This document shows, piece after piece, positions 23,749 through 31,828 of a stretch of 45,587 nucleotides of DNA (its first letter is position 1; every line of letters begins with the position of its first letter). The notes under the pieces are model-generated. The model saw nothing but the letters and a program-made list of their open reading frames with translations, was not told where the DNA came from and did no database searches. The DNA comes from Streptomyces sp. 15-116A (lineage in GTDB: Bacteria > Actinomycetota > Actinomycetes > Streptomycetales > Streptomycetaceae): the NCBI RefSeq assembly GCF_025290915.1, contig NZ_JAOCQE010000022.1, forward strand, positions 1-45,587, given 5' to 3'. Made by a program: the position numbers and the translations under genes.

Positions 23749-24954
23749 CTAGAGCTGGAGATCACCGTCGACCAGACGCCCCAGGATCAGGGCGATGCGC
23801 AGTGTGAAGGCAGAGCGTACGTCAGAGGGTGACCAGCCGGTGACGTCAGTCACACGTCGGAGCCGGTAGCGGACGGTGTTGGGGTGAACGAACAGCATCC
23901 GCGCGGCGCCCTCCAGGCTGCTCGCCTGCTCCAGATAGACGCTCAGCGTTTCCAGGAGCGCCGCCCCGGCCTCCTCCAGCGGTCTGTAGATCTCCTCCAC
24001 CAGCTGCTCGCGGGCGCTCGGGTCTCCGGCGATCGCGCGCTCCGGCAGCAGATCGTCCGCCAGCACCGGGCGCGGGGCGTCCTGCCAGGCCGAACACGCT
24101 TTCAGGCCCGCGGCGGCGGCCTGCGCGGAGCGGGTCGCGGCCAGCAGATCCGGCACCACCGGGCCCGCCACGACCGGGCCCGGGGCGTACGGCCCGATCA
24201 GCGACTTGGCGACGGCCAGCGGATTGTCGCTGCCGCCCGCGATCACCACGAGCCGGTCGCCGAGCACCCCGGTCAGCACCTGGAGCTTGGCGTGCCGGGC
24301 GGCCCGCCGGATCGCCTCCACCGTCAGCTCCGAGTCACCGTCGGGTGCCGTGCCCAGCACCACGCACACGTGCTCGGGCGAGTTCCAGCCCAGCGCCGCC
24401 GCCCGCGACACGGCCCCCTCGTCGGCCTCACCGCTCAGCACGGCGTTCACGACCAGCGACTCCAGCCGCGCGTCCCAGGCACCCCGTGCCTCGGCGGCCT
24501 GCGCGTACACCTGCGCGGTGGCGAAGGCGATCTCCCGCGCGTACACGAGGAGGGCCTCGCGGAGGATGGACTCGTCGCCGGGGGCGGCGACCTCGTCGAT
24601 GGCCGACTCCATGACCTCGATCGTGGTGCGCACCATCTCCACGGTCTGCCGCAGCGTGATCGCCCGGGTCAGCTCACGCGGCGCGGTGCCGAAGACGTCG
24701 GTGGAGATCGCCTGCGGGGCGTCCGGGCGCCGGAACCACTCGGTGAACGCGGCGATGCCCGCCTGGGCGACCAGCCCGATCCAGGAACGGTTCTCCGGTG
24801 GCATAGCCCGGTACCAGGGCAGCGTCTCGTCCATCCGCGCGATCGCCTGCGCGGCGAGAGAGCCGGACGACTTCTCCAGCCGCTTCAGCGTCGCGGCATG
24901 CGGATGAGCCGGGCGTGCGGCGCCATGAGTCTTGCTGGTTTCGGGTTCGGGCAC
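23749..24954 (-). CDS. fasR: FasR, PucR/CdaR-type activator of the fab operon
   Basis: Transcriptional regulator of about 401 residues. From the chosen GTG it begins MPEPETSKTHGAARP; longer in-frame extensions add low-complexity sequence and are less likely, though no strong ribosome binding site marks this start. The C-terminal helix-turn-helix is plain: SLEGAARMLFVHPNTVRYRLRR, typical of the PucR HTH_30 group. The middle (about 165-300) is the GGDEF-like/CdaR sensor region. The location immediately before fabD, same strand, matches the Streptomyces fatty-acid regulator that activates fabD-fabH-acpP-fabF. Its own upstream region is divergent with a pirin gene and holds a large hairpin repeat. 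Confidence 0.9.
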   Translation of the reverse strand: MPEPETSKTHGAARPAHPHAATLKRLEKSSGSLAAQAIARMDETLPWYRAMPPENRSWIGLVAQAGIAAFTEWFRRPDAPQAISTDVFGTAPRELTRAITLRQTVEMVRTTIEVMESAIDEVAAPGDESILREALLVYAREIAFATAQVYAQAAEARGAWDARLESLVVNAVLSGEADEGAVSRAAALGWNSPEHVCVVLGTAPDGDSELTVEAIRRAARHAKLQVLTGVLGDRLVVIAGGSDNPLAVAKSLIGPYAPGPVVAGPVVPDLLAATRSAQAAAAGLKACSAWQDAPRPVLADDLLPERAIAGDPSAREQLVEEIYRPLEEAGAALLETLSVYLEQASSLEGAARMLFVHPNTVRYRLRRVTDVTGWSPSDVRSAFTLRIALILGRLVDGDLQL

Positions 24955-25023
24955 GGGACAAGACTGCCTTATCGGGACGGCCGAGCGGATAGCAGGGCTG
25001 TGCTTGATGGCTCGGTCGCCTCC

Positions 25024-25112
25024 GGGGGCGCTTTGTGCCGGTGTCGAGACGGCGACCGTGCTCGACCCTTCGGGCCTCCGCGCGCTCACCGTCTCGACAC
25101 CGGCGCGCCCCC
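25024..25112. repeat. long near-perfect inverted repeat in the fasR/pirin divergent region
   Basis: Left arm GGGGGCGC (25024-25031), a 5-nt bulge TTTGT, then GCCGGTGTCGAGACGG (25037-25052); right arm CCGTCTCGACACCGGC (25089-25104) followed by GCGCCCCC (25105-25112). That gives 24 base pairs with one bulge and a 36-nt loop. It sits between two divergent genes, not after a stop codon. Confidence 0.8.
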
Positions 25113-25215
25113 TGCGGCTCCCTCGCGGCCGGCGCCGGGGGACAGCGGGCCTTGGTGGGCCCTTGCCCTATGGCGGTCCGGGCCGGGCCTCGGCGGGGCT
25201 ACCGTGGGTCGGGTG

Positions 25216-25869
25216 ATGGACGTATGGCGTGGGCGTGAGCGGTATCGGGGCGGGGATGCGGGGGCCGGGATCGAGTCCTGGCACGCGTTTTCCTTCGGGC
25301 CCCACTACGACCCGGACAATCTGCGGTTCGGGGCGGTGATCGCCTGCAACGAGGAGCGGCTGGCGCCCGGGGCCGGGTTCGACGAGCATCCGCACAGCCA
25401 CACCGAGATCGTGACCTGGGTGGTCGAGGGGGAGCTGACCCACCGGGACTCCGCGGGGAACGAGAACGTGGTGCGCGCCGGGGACGTGCAGCGGCTCAGC
25501 GCGGCGTCCGGGGTGCGGCACGTGGAGCGCAACGACGGCACCGAGCCACTGACCTTCCTGCAGATGTGGCTGGCCCCGCTGGAGCCCGGCGGGGAGCCCT
25601 GCTACGAGGTCGTCCACGGCATCGCGGACTCCACGCCGTACGCCCTCCCCGAGGCCGGCGCCATGCTCCATGTGCGCCGGCTCCGGGCAGGGGAGCGGAC
25701 CGCCGTACCCGATGCCGCGTACGTGTACGCCCACGTCGTACGGGGTGACATCCGCCTGGACGGCGAGACGCTGAGCGCGGGCGACGCGGCGCGCATCACC
25801 GACGCGAAAGACGTCGAGGCGGTCGGCGTGAGCGCTGCCGAGCTCCTGCTCTGGGAGATGCGCGGCTAA
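25216..25869 (+). CDS. pirin family protein
   Basis: Bicupin protein of 217 residues. The metal site is in the N-terminal cupin: FDEHPHSHTEIVTWVVEGELTHRDS (His-x-His) and SGVRHVERN. Known pirins are iron- or copper-binding, some are quercetinases and some bind pyruvate dehydrogenase or act as cofactors for transcription; which applies cannot be told. The ATG is preceded directly by an in-frame GTG; no strong ribosome binding site. Its stop overlaps the convergent hydrolase stop by 4 bp. Confidence 0.88.
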   Translation: MDVWRGRERYRGGDAGAGIESWHAFSFGPHYDPDNLRFGAVIACNEERLAPGAGFDEHPHSHTEIVTWVVEGELTHRDSAGNENVVRAGDVQRLSAASGVRHVERNDGTEPLTFLQMWLAPLEPGGEPCYEVVHGIADSTPYALPEAGAMLHVRRLRAGERTAVPDAAYVYAHVVRGDIRLDGETLSAGDAARITDAKDVEAVGVSAAELLLWEMRG

Positions 25870-26684
25870 TCGATCTCGGCCAGCACCGCGTCCGTGAACG
25901 GCGGCCACGCCTCGATCGCCCACGGCCCGAAGGCACGGTCCGTCAGCGCCACGCAGGCCGCGCCCGCGTCCGGGTCGATCCACAGGAACGTGCCCGACTG
26001 GCCGAAGTGCCCGAAGGTACGCGGGGAGGACGAAGAGCCCGTCCAGTGCGGCGACTTGGAGTCACGGATCTCGAAGCCGAGACCCCAGTCGTTGGGGTTC
26101 TGGTGGCCGTAGCCCGGCAGCACGCCCTTCGTGCCCGCGTACTGGACCGTCATCGCCTCCGCGACCGTCCGCGGATCCAGCAGCCGCGGCGCCTGCACCT
26201 CCGCCGCGAACCGCAGCAGATCCTCCACCGTCGACACCCCGTCCTTCGCGGGCGAGCCCTCGAGCGACGTCGACGTCATCCCCAGCGGCTCCAGCACCGC
26301 CTGCCGCAGATACTCGCCGAACGGGATCTCCGTCGCCTTCGCGACATGATCGCCCAGCTGCTCGAACCCGGCGTTGGAGTACAGCCGGCGCTCACCCGGC
26401 GCGGACGTCACCCGGTGCTCGTCGAAGGCGAGCCCCGAGGTGTGCGCGAGCAGATGCCGCACCGTGGAGCCCCGCGGCCCCGCCGGCTCGTCCAGCTCGA
26501 TCGCGCCCTCCTCGTACGCCACCAGCACCGCGTACGCGGCCAGCGGCTTGGTGACCGAGGCCAGCGGGAAGCGCCGGCCGACAGGCCCGTGGCTGCCCAG
26601 GACGGTCCCGTCCGCCCGCACGACACCCGCCGCGGCGGCGGGAACCGGCCAGTTCTCGATCAAGGCAAGACTCTTCAGCGACAT
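25866..26684 (-). CDS. CubicO-type serine hydrolase (class C beta-lactamase fold)
   Basis: Predicted cytosolic esterase/peptidase-like hydrolase of 272 residues. All three motifs of the fold are intact: SxxK in LASVTKPLAAYAV (Ser about 43), YxN in RLYSNAGFEQLGDHV, and HxG in FGHFGQSGTFLW. No signal peptide. ATG start. It follows the GNAT gene by 18 bp on the same strand and could be cotranscribed. Contrast with the hydrolase at 13496, which lacks the nucleophile at the normal position. Confidence 0.88.
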   Translation of the reverse strand: MSLKSLALIENWPVPAAAAGVVRADGTVLGSHGPVGRRFPLASVTKPLAAYAVLVAYEEGAIELDEPAGPRGSTVRHLLAHTSGLAFDEHRVTSAPGERRLYSNAGFEQLGDHVAKATEIPFGEYLRQAVLEPLGMTSTSLEGSPAKDGVSTVEDLLRFAAEVQAPRLLDPRTVAEAMTVQYAGTKGVLPGYGHQNPNDWGLGFEIRDSKSPHWTGSSSSPRTFGHFGQSGTFLWIDPDAGAACVALTDRAFGPWAIEAWPPFTDAVLAEID

Positions 26685-26702
26685 GCCGACGAGCCTAAGC
26701 GC

Positions 26703-27173
26703 TCACAGACGCAGCTCCAGCAAAGGGTCGGGCTTGGGCTCGAAGCCCATCGACACGTACAGCGGCTCCGCCGCCGCGGACGCGGTTAGACGCACCCGTC
26801 GCACCCCGCGTTCCCGGAACCACTCGAGAAGCGTCTCCATGCAGGCCCGCGCGTACCCCCGCCGCCGGGCGTCCGGATCGGTCGCCACGCTGAAGACGAA
26901 ACCCGCCGAGCCGTACGGATCGCGGGCGTTCCCGATCCGGTAGTCGACCGTGCCCGCGACCAGCGAGGCCAGCGCCCCCACCCGCTCCGGATGGTCGACC
27001 ACGAACGCCGCGAAACTCCCGTCCGCCTCCGCGAGCCTGGCCCGCAGTCCCGGCAGCGACTCGCTGTGCCACTGAGTGGACGTGTCCCCCCTCGCCATCG
27101 AGTCGAGCATCACCTGACGCAGCCGCAGCACTTCCTCCGCGTCCCCGGGCACCGCACGCCGTACAAGACTCAT
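26703..27173 (-). CDS. GNAT family N-acetyltransferase
   Basis: About 156 residues from the ATG (MSLVRRAVPGDAEEVLRLR). The acetyl-CoA-binding motif A is FVFSVATDPDARRRGYARACMETLLEWFRERG, with the R-x-x-G-x-A loop at RRRGYA. The end RLTASAAAEPLYVSMGFEP is the usual GNAT C-terminal fold. Acceptor substrate unknown. Longer in-frame extension would run through the divergent merR promoter and is rejected. Divergent from merR. Confidence 0.85.
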   Translation of the reverse strand: MSLVRRAVPGDAEEVLRLRQVMLDSMARGDTSTQWHSESLPGLRARLAEADGSFAAFVVDHPERVGALASLVAGTVDYRIGNARDPYGSAGFVFSVATDPDARRRGYARACMETLLEWFRERGVRRVRLTASAAAEPLYVSMGFEPKPDPLLELRL

Positions 27174-27232
27174 GCCCCGCACGGTAGCCACCCGGCGTCC
27201 GCCGGGTCCTGCCGATTTCTTACCGCCGTCGC

Positions 27233-27263
27233 TTGCTTGGAGTGCACTCAAGGGATCTAGCGT
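27233..27263 (+). promoter_or_regulatory. MerR-type promoter with 19-bp spacer and central operator
   Basis: TTGCTT (27233-27238), 19-bp spacer, TAGCGT (27258-27263). The spacer contains the perfect 10-bp palindrome GAGTGCACTC (27240-27249) within CTTGGAGTGCACTCAAGG. An overlong 19-bp spacer with an internal dyad is diagnostic of MerR-controlled promoters. The -10 box ends 7 nt before the merR ATG, so the message should be leaderless. Confidence 0.75.
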
Positions 27264-27270
27264 TGAGGTC

Positions 27271-27738
27271 ATGACGGTGACGGAGACCACGGGTACCAGG
27301 ACCGACACCTGCGCAGGACCGCCGGAGCGCGGCAGCCGACGGCCGGACGGCGCGGACAAGTACACGATCAGCGAGGTCGCCGCCCTCACCGGGCTCTCGG
27401 CGCACACCCTGCGCTGGTACGAGCGCATCGGGCTGATGCCGCACATCGACCGCTCCCACACGGGCCAGCGCCGCTACACCAACCGCGACCTCGACTGGCT
27501 CGCGCTCGTCGGCAAGCTCCGCCTGACCGGAATGCCGGTCGCCGACATGGTGCGCTACGCCGAACTGGTGCGCGAGGGCGACCACACGTACGCCGAGCGC
27601 TGCGCACTGCTCAAGGCGACCCGCGAGGACGTCCTCGCCCGGATCGCCGAACTCCAGGGCACCCTCGCGGTGCTCGACCACAAGATCAGCATCTACGCGG
27701 ACGCCGGGCAGCCCCTGGCGTCGGAGAGGTCCCGATGA
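27271..27738 (+). CDS. MerR-family transcriptional regulator
   Basis: 155 residues. An extra ~28-residue hydrophilic N-terminus precedes the winged helix: YTISEVAALTGLSAHTLRWYERIGLMPHIDRSHTGQRRYTNRDLDWLALV in parts, with TLRWYERIGLM the hallmark. A dimerisation helix follows (about 105-145) and no metal-binding Cys cluster is present, so it probably senses an organic molecule or partner. The start sits at the predicted transcription start (leaderless). It overlaps the aldo/keto reductase start by 4 bp (ATGA), so it likely controls its own operon. Confidence 0.88.
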   Translation: MTVTETTGTRTDTCAGPPERGSRRPDGADKYTISEVAALTGLSAHTLRWYERIGLMPHIDRSHTGQRRYTNRDLDWLALVGKLRLTGMPVADMVRYAELVREGDHTYAERCALLKATREDVLARIAELQGTLAVLDHKISIYADAGQPLASERSR

Positions 27739-28751
27739 CCGACGGCAGGATCAGCACGGCACGACTCGGCACCGACGGCCCCGAGGTGGGCGTACAGGGC
27801 CTCGGCTGCATGGGGATGAGCTTCGCCTACGGCCCCGTGGACACGGACGCCTCCCGCGCGACCCTCGAGCGCGCCCTGGAACTCGGCGTCACCCTCTACG
27901 ACACGGCCGACATGTACGGCGCGGGCGAGAACGAGCGCTTCCTCTCCCCGTTCTTCAAGGCCCACCGCGACGAACTCCTCATCGCCACCAAGTTCGCCCT
28001 GTCCCTCGACCCGGACAACCCGACCCGCCGCGTCATCCGCAACGACGAGCCCTACATCCGCCAGGCCGTCGAGGCGAGCCTGAAGCGCCTCGACGTCGAC
28101 GTGATCGACCTCTACTACATGCACCGGCGCGACGTGAACGTCCCGATCGAGGAGACCGTCGGGGTGATGGCCGACCTGATCCGCGAGGGCAAGGTCAAGC
28201 AACTGGGCCTGAGCGAGGTCACCGCCGACGAACTCCGCGCCGCCCACGCCGTGCACCCCATCGCGGCGGTGCAGTCGGAGTGGTCCCTGTTCAGCCGCGA
28301 CATCGAGGCGAAGGTCGTCCCGGCCGCCCGCGACCTCGGCGTCACCCTGGTCCCGTACTCCCCCCTGGGCCGGGGCTTCCTGACCGGCTCCTTCACCAAC
28401 GCCGAGCAGGACCTCACCCCCGACGACTTCCGCCGTCAACAGCCCCGCTACACAGGCGAGAACGCCACGACCAACGCGGCCCTGCTCGCTCCGCTGCGTG
28501 AGATCGCCGCATCCCACGGAGCCACTCTCGGCCAGATCGCCCTGGCCTGGGTCCACCACCAGTCCCAGCTCCACAACCTCCCAGTCATCCCCATCCCGGG
28601 CACCCGCAAGCCCCAAAGGGTGGAGGAGAACACGGCGGCAACCCACATCAAACTCACGCAGGAGGAACTGGCCCTCCTGGACCCGCTAGCAACAAAGGTC
28701 GCAGGCAACCGCTACGCAGACATGCGCTTCACTTCTGCCGGACGCGAGTGA
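27735..28751 (+). CDS. aldo/keto reductase
   Basis: NADPH-dependent reductase of aldehydes or ketones, (beta/alpha)8 barrel, 338 residues. Catalytic tetrad visible: Asp and Tyr in LYDTADMYGAGENERFL, Lys in LIATKFALSL, His in LYYMHRRDVN. The cofactor region has PYSPLGRGFLTG and IPIPGTRKPQRVEEN. It is in the YakC/AKR13-like group. Translationally coupled to merR, so expression follows the MerR inducer. A GC-rich repeat follows 7 bp after the stop. Confidence 0.93.
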   Translation: MTDGRISTARLGTDGPEVGVQGLGCMGMSFAYGPVDTDASRATLERALELGVTLYDTADMYGAGENERFLSPFFKAHRDELLIATKFALSLDPDNPTRRVIRNDEPYIRQAVEASLKRLDVDVIDLYYMHRRDVNVPIEETVGVMADLIREGKVKQLGLSEVTADELRAAHAVHPIAAVQSEWSLFSRDIEAKVVPAARDLGVTLVPYSPLGRGFLTGSFTNAEQDLTPDDFRRQQPRYTGENATTNAALLAPLREIAASHGATLGQIALAWVHHQSQLHNLPVIPIPGTRKPQRVEENTAATHIKLTQEELALLDPLATKVAGNRYADMRFTSAGRE

Positions 28752-28757
28752 AGAAGT

Positions 28758-28809
28758 TAGGGGCGCGGGGAACTGCGCGACAAGCCACAACGCACCCGCA
28801 GTCACAAAC
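28758..28809. repeat. Streptomyces-type GC-rich intergenic repeat (copy C)
   Basis: The core GGGGCGCGGGGAACTGCGCG is at 28760-28779, followed by ACAAGCCACAACG and CACCCGCAG. It begins 7 bp after the aldo/keto reductase stop and separates that gene from the convergent DUF4429 gene. Confidence 0.8.
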
Positions 28810-28828
28810 GCACCGAACCCGGCAGACG

Positions 28829-29677
28829 CTAAAGCTCCGCCAACAACTCCGCCTTCTTAGAAGCAAACTCCTCATCCGTCACCAGCCCCGCCTGATGCAG
28901 TTCCCCAAGGTGACGAATCCGTTCGGCAATATCCGCAGGATCACGCCGCACAGCCGCCGCAGGCACAGGCACCGGCTCACACGTCCGCACCGCCGCCAAC
29001 ACAGCCGCAGCAAACGGCAGTGACTCATGCACCGGCCCATACCCCAACCCGAACACCACCGCAGCCGGATCCTGATCGGCCTGCGCCGGCTGCGAGGCCC
29101 CCGCATCCCGGCGCAGCAGCCGCAGATGCCCCTCGAACACCTCCGGCGACCGCCACTCCACCCCGCTCAACTCACCCACGGGGAACCGCTGATCGCCCGC
29201 CTTCCACTTCGCCGACGACGCCCCCGTCCAGAACCACCGGAAGGACACCGCCGTACCGTCGAACGACGCCTTCCCGTCATACGCCTTGAACTGCAGCGGA
29301 GCCTCCGGCGCGGCCACCAGATGGCGTTCCGCGGGCCCGGACTCGGTCAGCGCCGCGCGCAACTCCTCGGCGTAGTACTCCGCGAGCGTCTCGCGCTCGG
29401 CCGGCAGCACCAGCCGGTACGGATCGCAGCTCTCCTTCAACTGCCCGGCCGCCGCCTCCATCAGCGGATCCGCGCCGGGCCGTGGCTCCATCCGCAGCAC
29501 CACCGTGCCGCGCCTGCCCGGGGTGAGGGTCACCCCCTCGACGGCCTCCAGCGGCACACGCCGCTCCCCGAGGGCCGCGAACAGCTTGGGTGTTCGAATG
29601 CCCCGTTCGTAGCGGATGAGCACGGAGTCGGACTCGAACTCCCAGGCGGCATGAAATCCGGCCAGTACGTCACCCAT
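28829..29677 (-). CDS. DUF4429 protein with C-terminal SHOCT domain
   Basis: 282 residues from the ATG (MGDVLAGFHAAWEFESD). Two DUF4429 repeats can be seen, one around residues 5-90 (VLIRYERGIRTPKLFAALGE, VEGVTLTPG) and one around 115-200 (LQFKAYDGKASFDGTAVSFRW, VEWRSPEVFEGHLRLL). The C-terminus IRHLGELHQAGLVTDEEFASKKAELLAEL, in parts, is a SHOCT module, a short helical piece thought to aid oligomerisation or membrane targeting. Function unknown. It lies downstream of the DUF1023-type hydrolase on the same strand (66 bp). Confidence 0.82.
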   Translation of the reverse strand: MGDVLAGFHAAWEFESDSVLIRYERGIRTPKLFAALGERRVPLEAVEGVTLTPGRRGTVVLRMEPRPGADPLMEAAAGQLKESCDPYRLVLPAERETLAEYYAEELRAALTESGPAERHLVAAPEAPLQFKAYDGKASFDGTAVSFRWFWTGASSAKWKAGDQRFPVGELSGVEWRSPEVFEGHLRLLRRDAGASQPAQADQDPAAVVFGLGYGPVHESLPFAAAVLAAVRTCEPVPVPAAAVRRDPADIAERIRHLGELHQAGLVTDEEFASKKAELLAEL

Positions 29678-29743
29678 GCGGCTCATCGTATGCGGCACGA
29701 GCTTCTTCGTCCCCTCCCCGCGCATACCGCAGTTTCTCCGTCT

Positions 29744-30973
29744 CTACGCGCGTCCGGACGCGGTCGTGGCGGACAAATCCGCACGGCAGCCCCCGTTGTC
29801 GTCGGCGCAGGCCACCGCGCGATACGCGCCGACCCCGATCTCGGCGAAGTTCCGCAGGCTGTCGGTGTTCGGGACGAAGTAGCCGCTGTGCCCCTTCGCC
29901 TCGCGCGCCGACAGCACCCGCGCCCCGAACCCGGCGGACACCGGATCCGCCCCGTGGCCCAGCCCGCCGACCTCCAGGTACGGCACGTCCTGGACCCAGT
30001 CGTCGGCGTCCCGCATCGCCCACACCCGGGCGGAGGTGTTCAGCTGGGCGGCCCGCTCGACGCGCATGCCGGGGCTGCCCGCCACGGCGATGTCGGCGAC
30101 CCGGCCGGGCAGGTCGCGGGCGGCGAGCCCGCACACCACGGAGCCGTAGCTGTGGCAGAACAGCGAGACCGGTGAAGTACCGGGCAGTCCGCGCAGCATC
30201 GCGTTGAGGCGCACCGCGCCGTCCTCCGCGCGCATCGCGGTCGCGGCGTCCATGCCGAGACCGCTGGGCGCGGTGTAGTCGGCCCACGCGATCACGGCCG
30301 TACGGGTGCCGGGGTCGGCCTCGCGTTCGGCGGCGTGGAGGGACTTGGCCATGCCGACGGGCGCCGAGTACGCGCGGCGGGTGCGCTGGAAGGTGAGCAG
30401 GTCGGTGTCGACGCCGGGGACGACGACCGAGACCCGCTCGGCCTCGCGGAGGCTGCCGAAGACCTCGGCGACCCGGCCGGAGCCGGACGGGTCGAAGGCG
30501 AGGATGTGGCGGCCGGGGCTCATCAGCGCCTCCAGCCGGTCGAGCCGGCGGGCCGCCTGCCGCTGCCCGTCCGGGGTGAGGCGCTCGTCGTGGACGCGTT
30601 CGCGTTCGACGGCGCGGGCCTGCCCGAGGGCGATGCGGTTGGCGCGGTAGCGCAGCTCGACGGGGGCGCCGTTCATGTTGCCCACGGCGAGCGGGTAGCG
30701 GCGGGCGAGGGTGGCGCGCTGTCCTTCGGTGAGGGAGGCGAAGAACCGGGCGAGCCGGGCCGGTGCCGCGTCGGCGTCCGGCAGCCGGTGCCCCGCTATC
30801 CGGCCGCGCTCCCAGGCGCTCAGCGATTTCTGCAGCTCGGTGGCCTCGCGATGGTGCCGCATCGCGGTCCAGCCGGTGGTCGCCAGCATCACGAAGACGA
30901 CGGCGAGCGCGAGCAGCGCGCGCCAGACGTTGAGGGAGGCAGGCCCTAGCGGGGTGGTGTCGAAGGAAGTCAC
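29744..30973 (-). CDS. alpha/beta hydrolase, DUF1023 type, membrane-anchored
   Basis: 409 residues with a single N-terminal membrane segment (about 17-38, RALLALAVVFVMLATTGW), so the hydrolase domain is outside. The alpha/beta hydrolase part holds VSVVVPGVDTDLL, AVIAWADYTAPSGLG, the nucleophile elbow SLFCHSYGSVVCG (Ser about 271; the usual first Gly is Cys), DIAVAGSPGMRVE and a likely His in AKGHSGYFVPNTDSL. The AP motif after WADY is typical of DUF1023 proteins. GTG start with weak upstream signal. Substrate unknown; extracellular esterase is a reasonable guess. Confidence 0.82.
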   Translation of the reverse strand: MTSFDTTPLGPASLNVWRALLALAVVFVMLATTGWTAMRHHREATELQKSLSAWERGRIAGHRLPDADAAPARLARFFASLTEGQRATLARRYPLAVGNMNGAPVELRYRANRIALGQARAVERERVHDERLTPDGQRQAARRLDRLEALMSPGRHILAFDPSGSGRVAEVFGSLREAERVSVVVPGVDTDLLTFQRTRRAYSAPVGMAKSLHAAEREADPGTRTAVIAWADYTAPSGLGMDAATAMRAEDGAVRLNAMLRGLPGTSPVSLFCHSYGSVVCGLAARDLPGRVADIAVAGSPGMRVERAAQLNTSARVWAMRDADDWVQDVPYLEVGGLGHGADPVSAGFGARVLSAREAKGHSGYFVPNTDSLRNFAEIGVGAYRAVACADDNGGCRADLSATTASGRA

Positions 30974-31054
30974 TGGGAGGACACACTAGGAGAACGAGAG
31001 GGTCTCGCGTTAACCAAGTGACTGGGATCACGTTTCAGTGTGTCGATACGGGGA

Positions 31055-31717
31055 TCAACTCGTACGCCAGTTCCCCGCGAGAGCCGGACCCACCTGGTCC
31101 AGGTACGTCGTCATCAGGTCCCGCATGGCGGCGAGGCTGAAGTCGTCGCCGGTGGACCACAGTCGTTCGGTGACCCGGATCACCCCGCCGAACGCGGCGA
31201 CCAGGATGCGCGGCCGGGGATCGGCGTCCATGTCGAGCCCTTCGCGCTCGGCGATGATGCGCGCCAGTTCCTCCTCGAGCTCCGTCGCCCGGCGCAGATG
31301 GGCGGCGAACAGCGAGGGCGTCGACTCGATCACCCGGTAGACCCGTAGGTGCAGCTCCAGGGGGACGAGCTGTTCGACGGTGGCGTTGATGTCGTCCCAG
31401 CTGTCCAGCACCGCCCGGCGCAGCGACTCCAGGGGCGGCTCGCCGGGTGGGCGCCCGCGCACGGCCTCGACGACCTGAGACTCGGCGAGCCGCGGGACGA
31501 AGAACGCCACCTCCTCCTTGCTGGCGAAGTAGCGGAAGAAGGTGCGCTGGGAGACGTCGACGGCGGCGGCGATGTCGTCGACGGTCGTCCCCTCGTACCC
31601 GCGCGTGGCGAACAGTTCGAGCGCGGCCCGCACCAGGGCGTCCCGGGTGCGCTGTTTCTTGCGCTCCCGCAGATTCGGCCGCGGCAGTCCGCCCACGACG
31701 GTCCCGGCCGTCTCCAT
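31055..31717 (-). CDS. TetR-family regulator, probable repressor of the DHA2 exporter
   Basis: 220 residues. The helix-turn-helix is ALELFATRGYEGTTVDDIAAAVDVSQRTFFRYFASKEEV in parts; FFRYFASKEEV is the TetR signature. The variable C-terminus (about 85-215) should bind the inducer, perhaps a drug. GAGGAGGA is just upstream of the ATG. It is divergent from the drug exporter across a 111-bp gap carrying two perfect inverted repeats, one near each gene. Confidence 0.9.
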   Translation of the reverse strand: METAGTVVGGLPRPNLRERKKQRTRDALVRAALELFATRGYEGTTVDDIAAAVDVSQRTFFRYFASKEEVAFFVPRLAESQVVEAVRGRPPGEPPLESLRRAVLDSWDDINATVEQLVPLELHLRVYRVIESTPSLFAAHLRRATELEEELARIIAEREGLDMDADPRPRILVAAFGGVIRVTERLWSTGDDFSLAAMRDLMTTYLDQVGPALAGNWRTS

Positions 31718-31728
31718 GGCTCCTCCTC

Positions 31729-31746
31729 GAACTGTTTCCCCAGTTC
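31729..31746 (-). promoter_or_regulatory. inverted repeat before tetR, candidate autoregulatory operator
   Basis: GAACTG (31729-31734), 6-nt spacer, CAGTTC (31741-31746): perfect half-sites 12-29 bp upstream of the tetR ATG, in the leader. TATAGC further upstream on the minus strand may be the tetR -10 box. Confidence 0.5.
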
Positions 31747-31791
31747 AGGCTATACGCGTATGTCGTGTCAGGTACCGACTAGTGAATTGGT

Positions 31792-31821
31792 TTGTCAACT
31801 GTCAGCGGCTGACATTAGCCT
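31792..31821 (+). promoter_or_regulatory. promoter of the DHA2 exporter with operator between -35 and -10
   Basis: TTGTCA (31792-31797), 18-bp spacer, TAGCCT (31816-31821). The spacer contains the perfect palindrome TGTCAGC-G-GCTGACA (31800-31814), where TetR binding would exclude polymerase. The -10 ends 7 nt before the exporter ATG, so the transcript is predicted to be leaderless. Confidence 0.7.
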
Positions 31822-31828
31822 CGAACGC

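Noticed and set aside
26703..27461. Longer 252-residue version of the GNAT protein
   Set aside because: The extra N-terminus would cross the MerR promoter and the merR start on the other strand; the GNAT fold begins at MSLVRRAV.
29670..31031. Minus-strand 453-codon open frame over the DUF1023-type hydrolase
   Set aside because: It is a different frame of the same strand with Arg/Pro/Ala-rich composition; the true frame has the nucleophile elbow and membrane segment.
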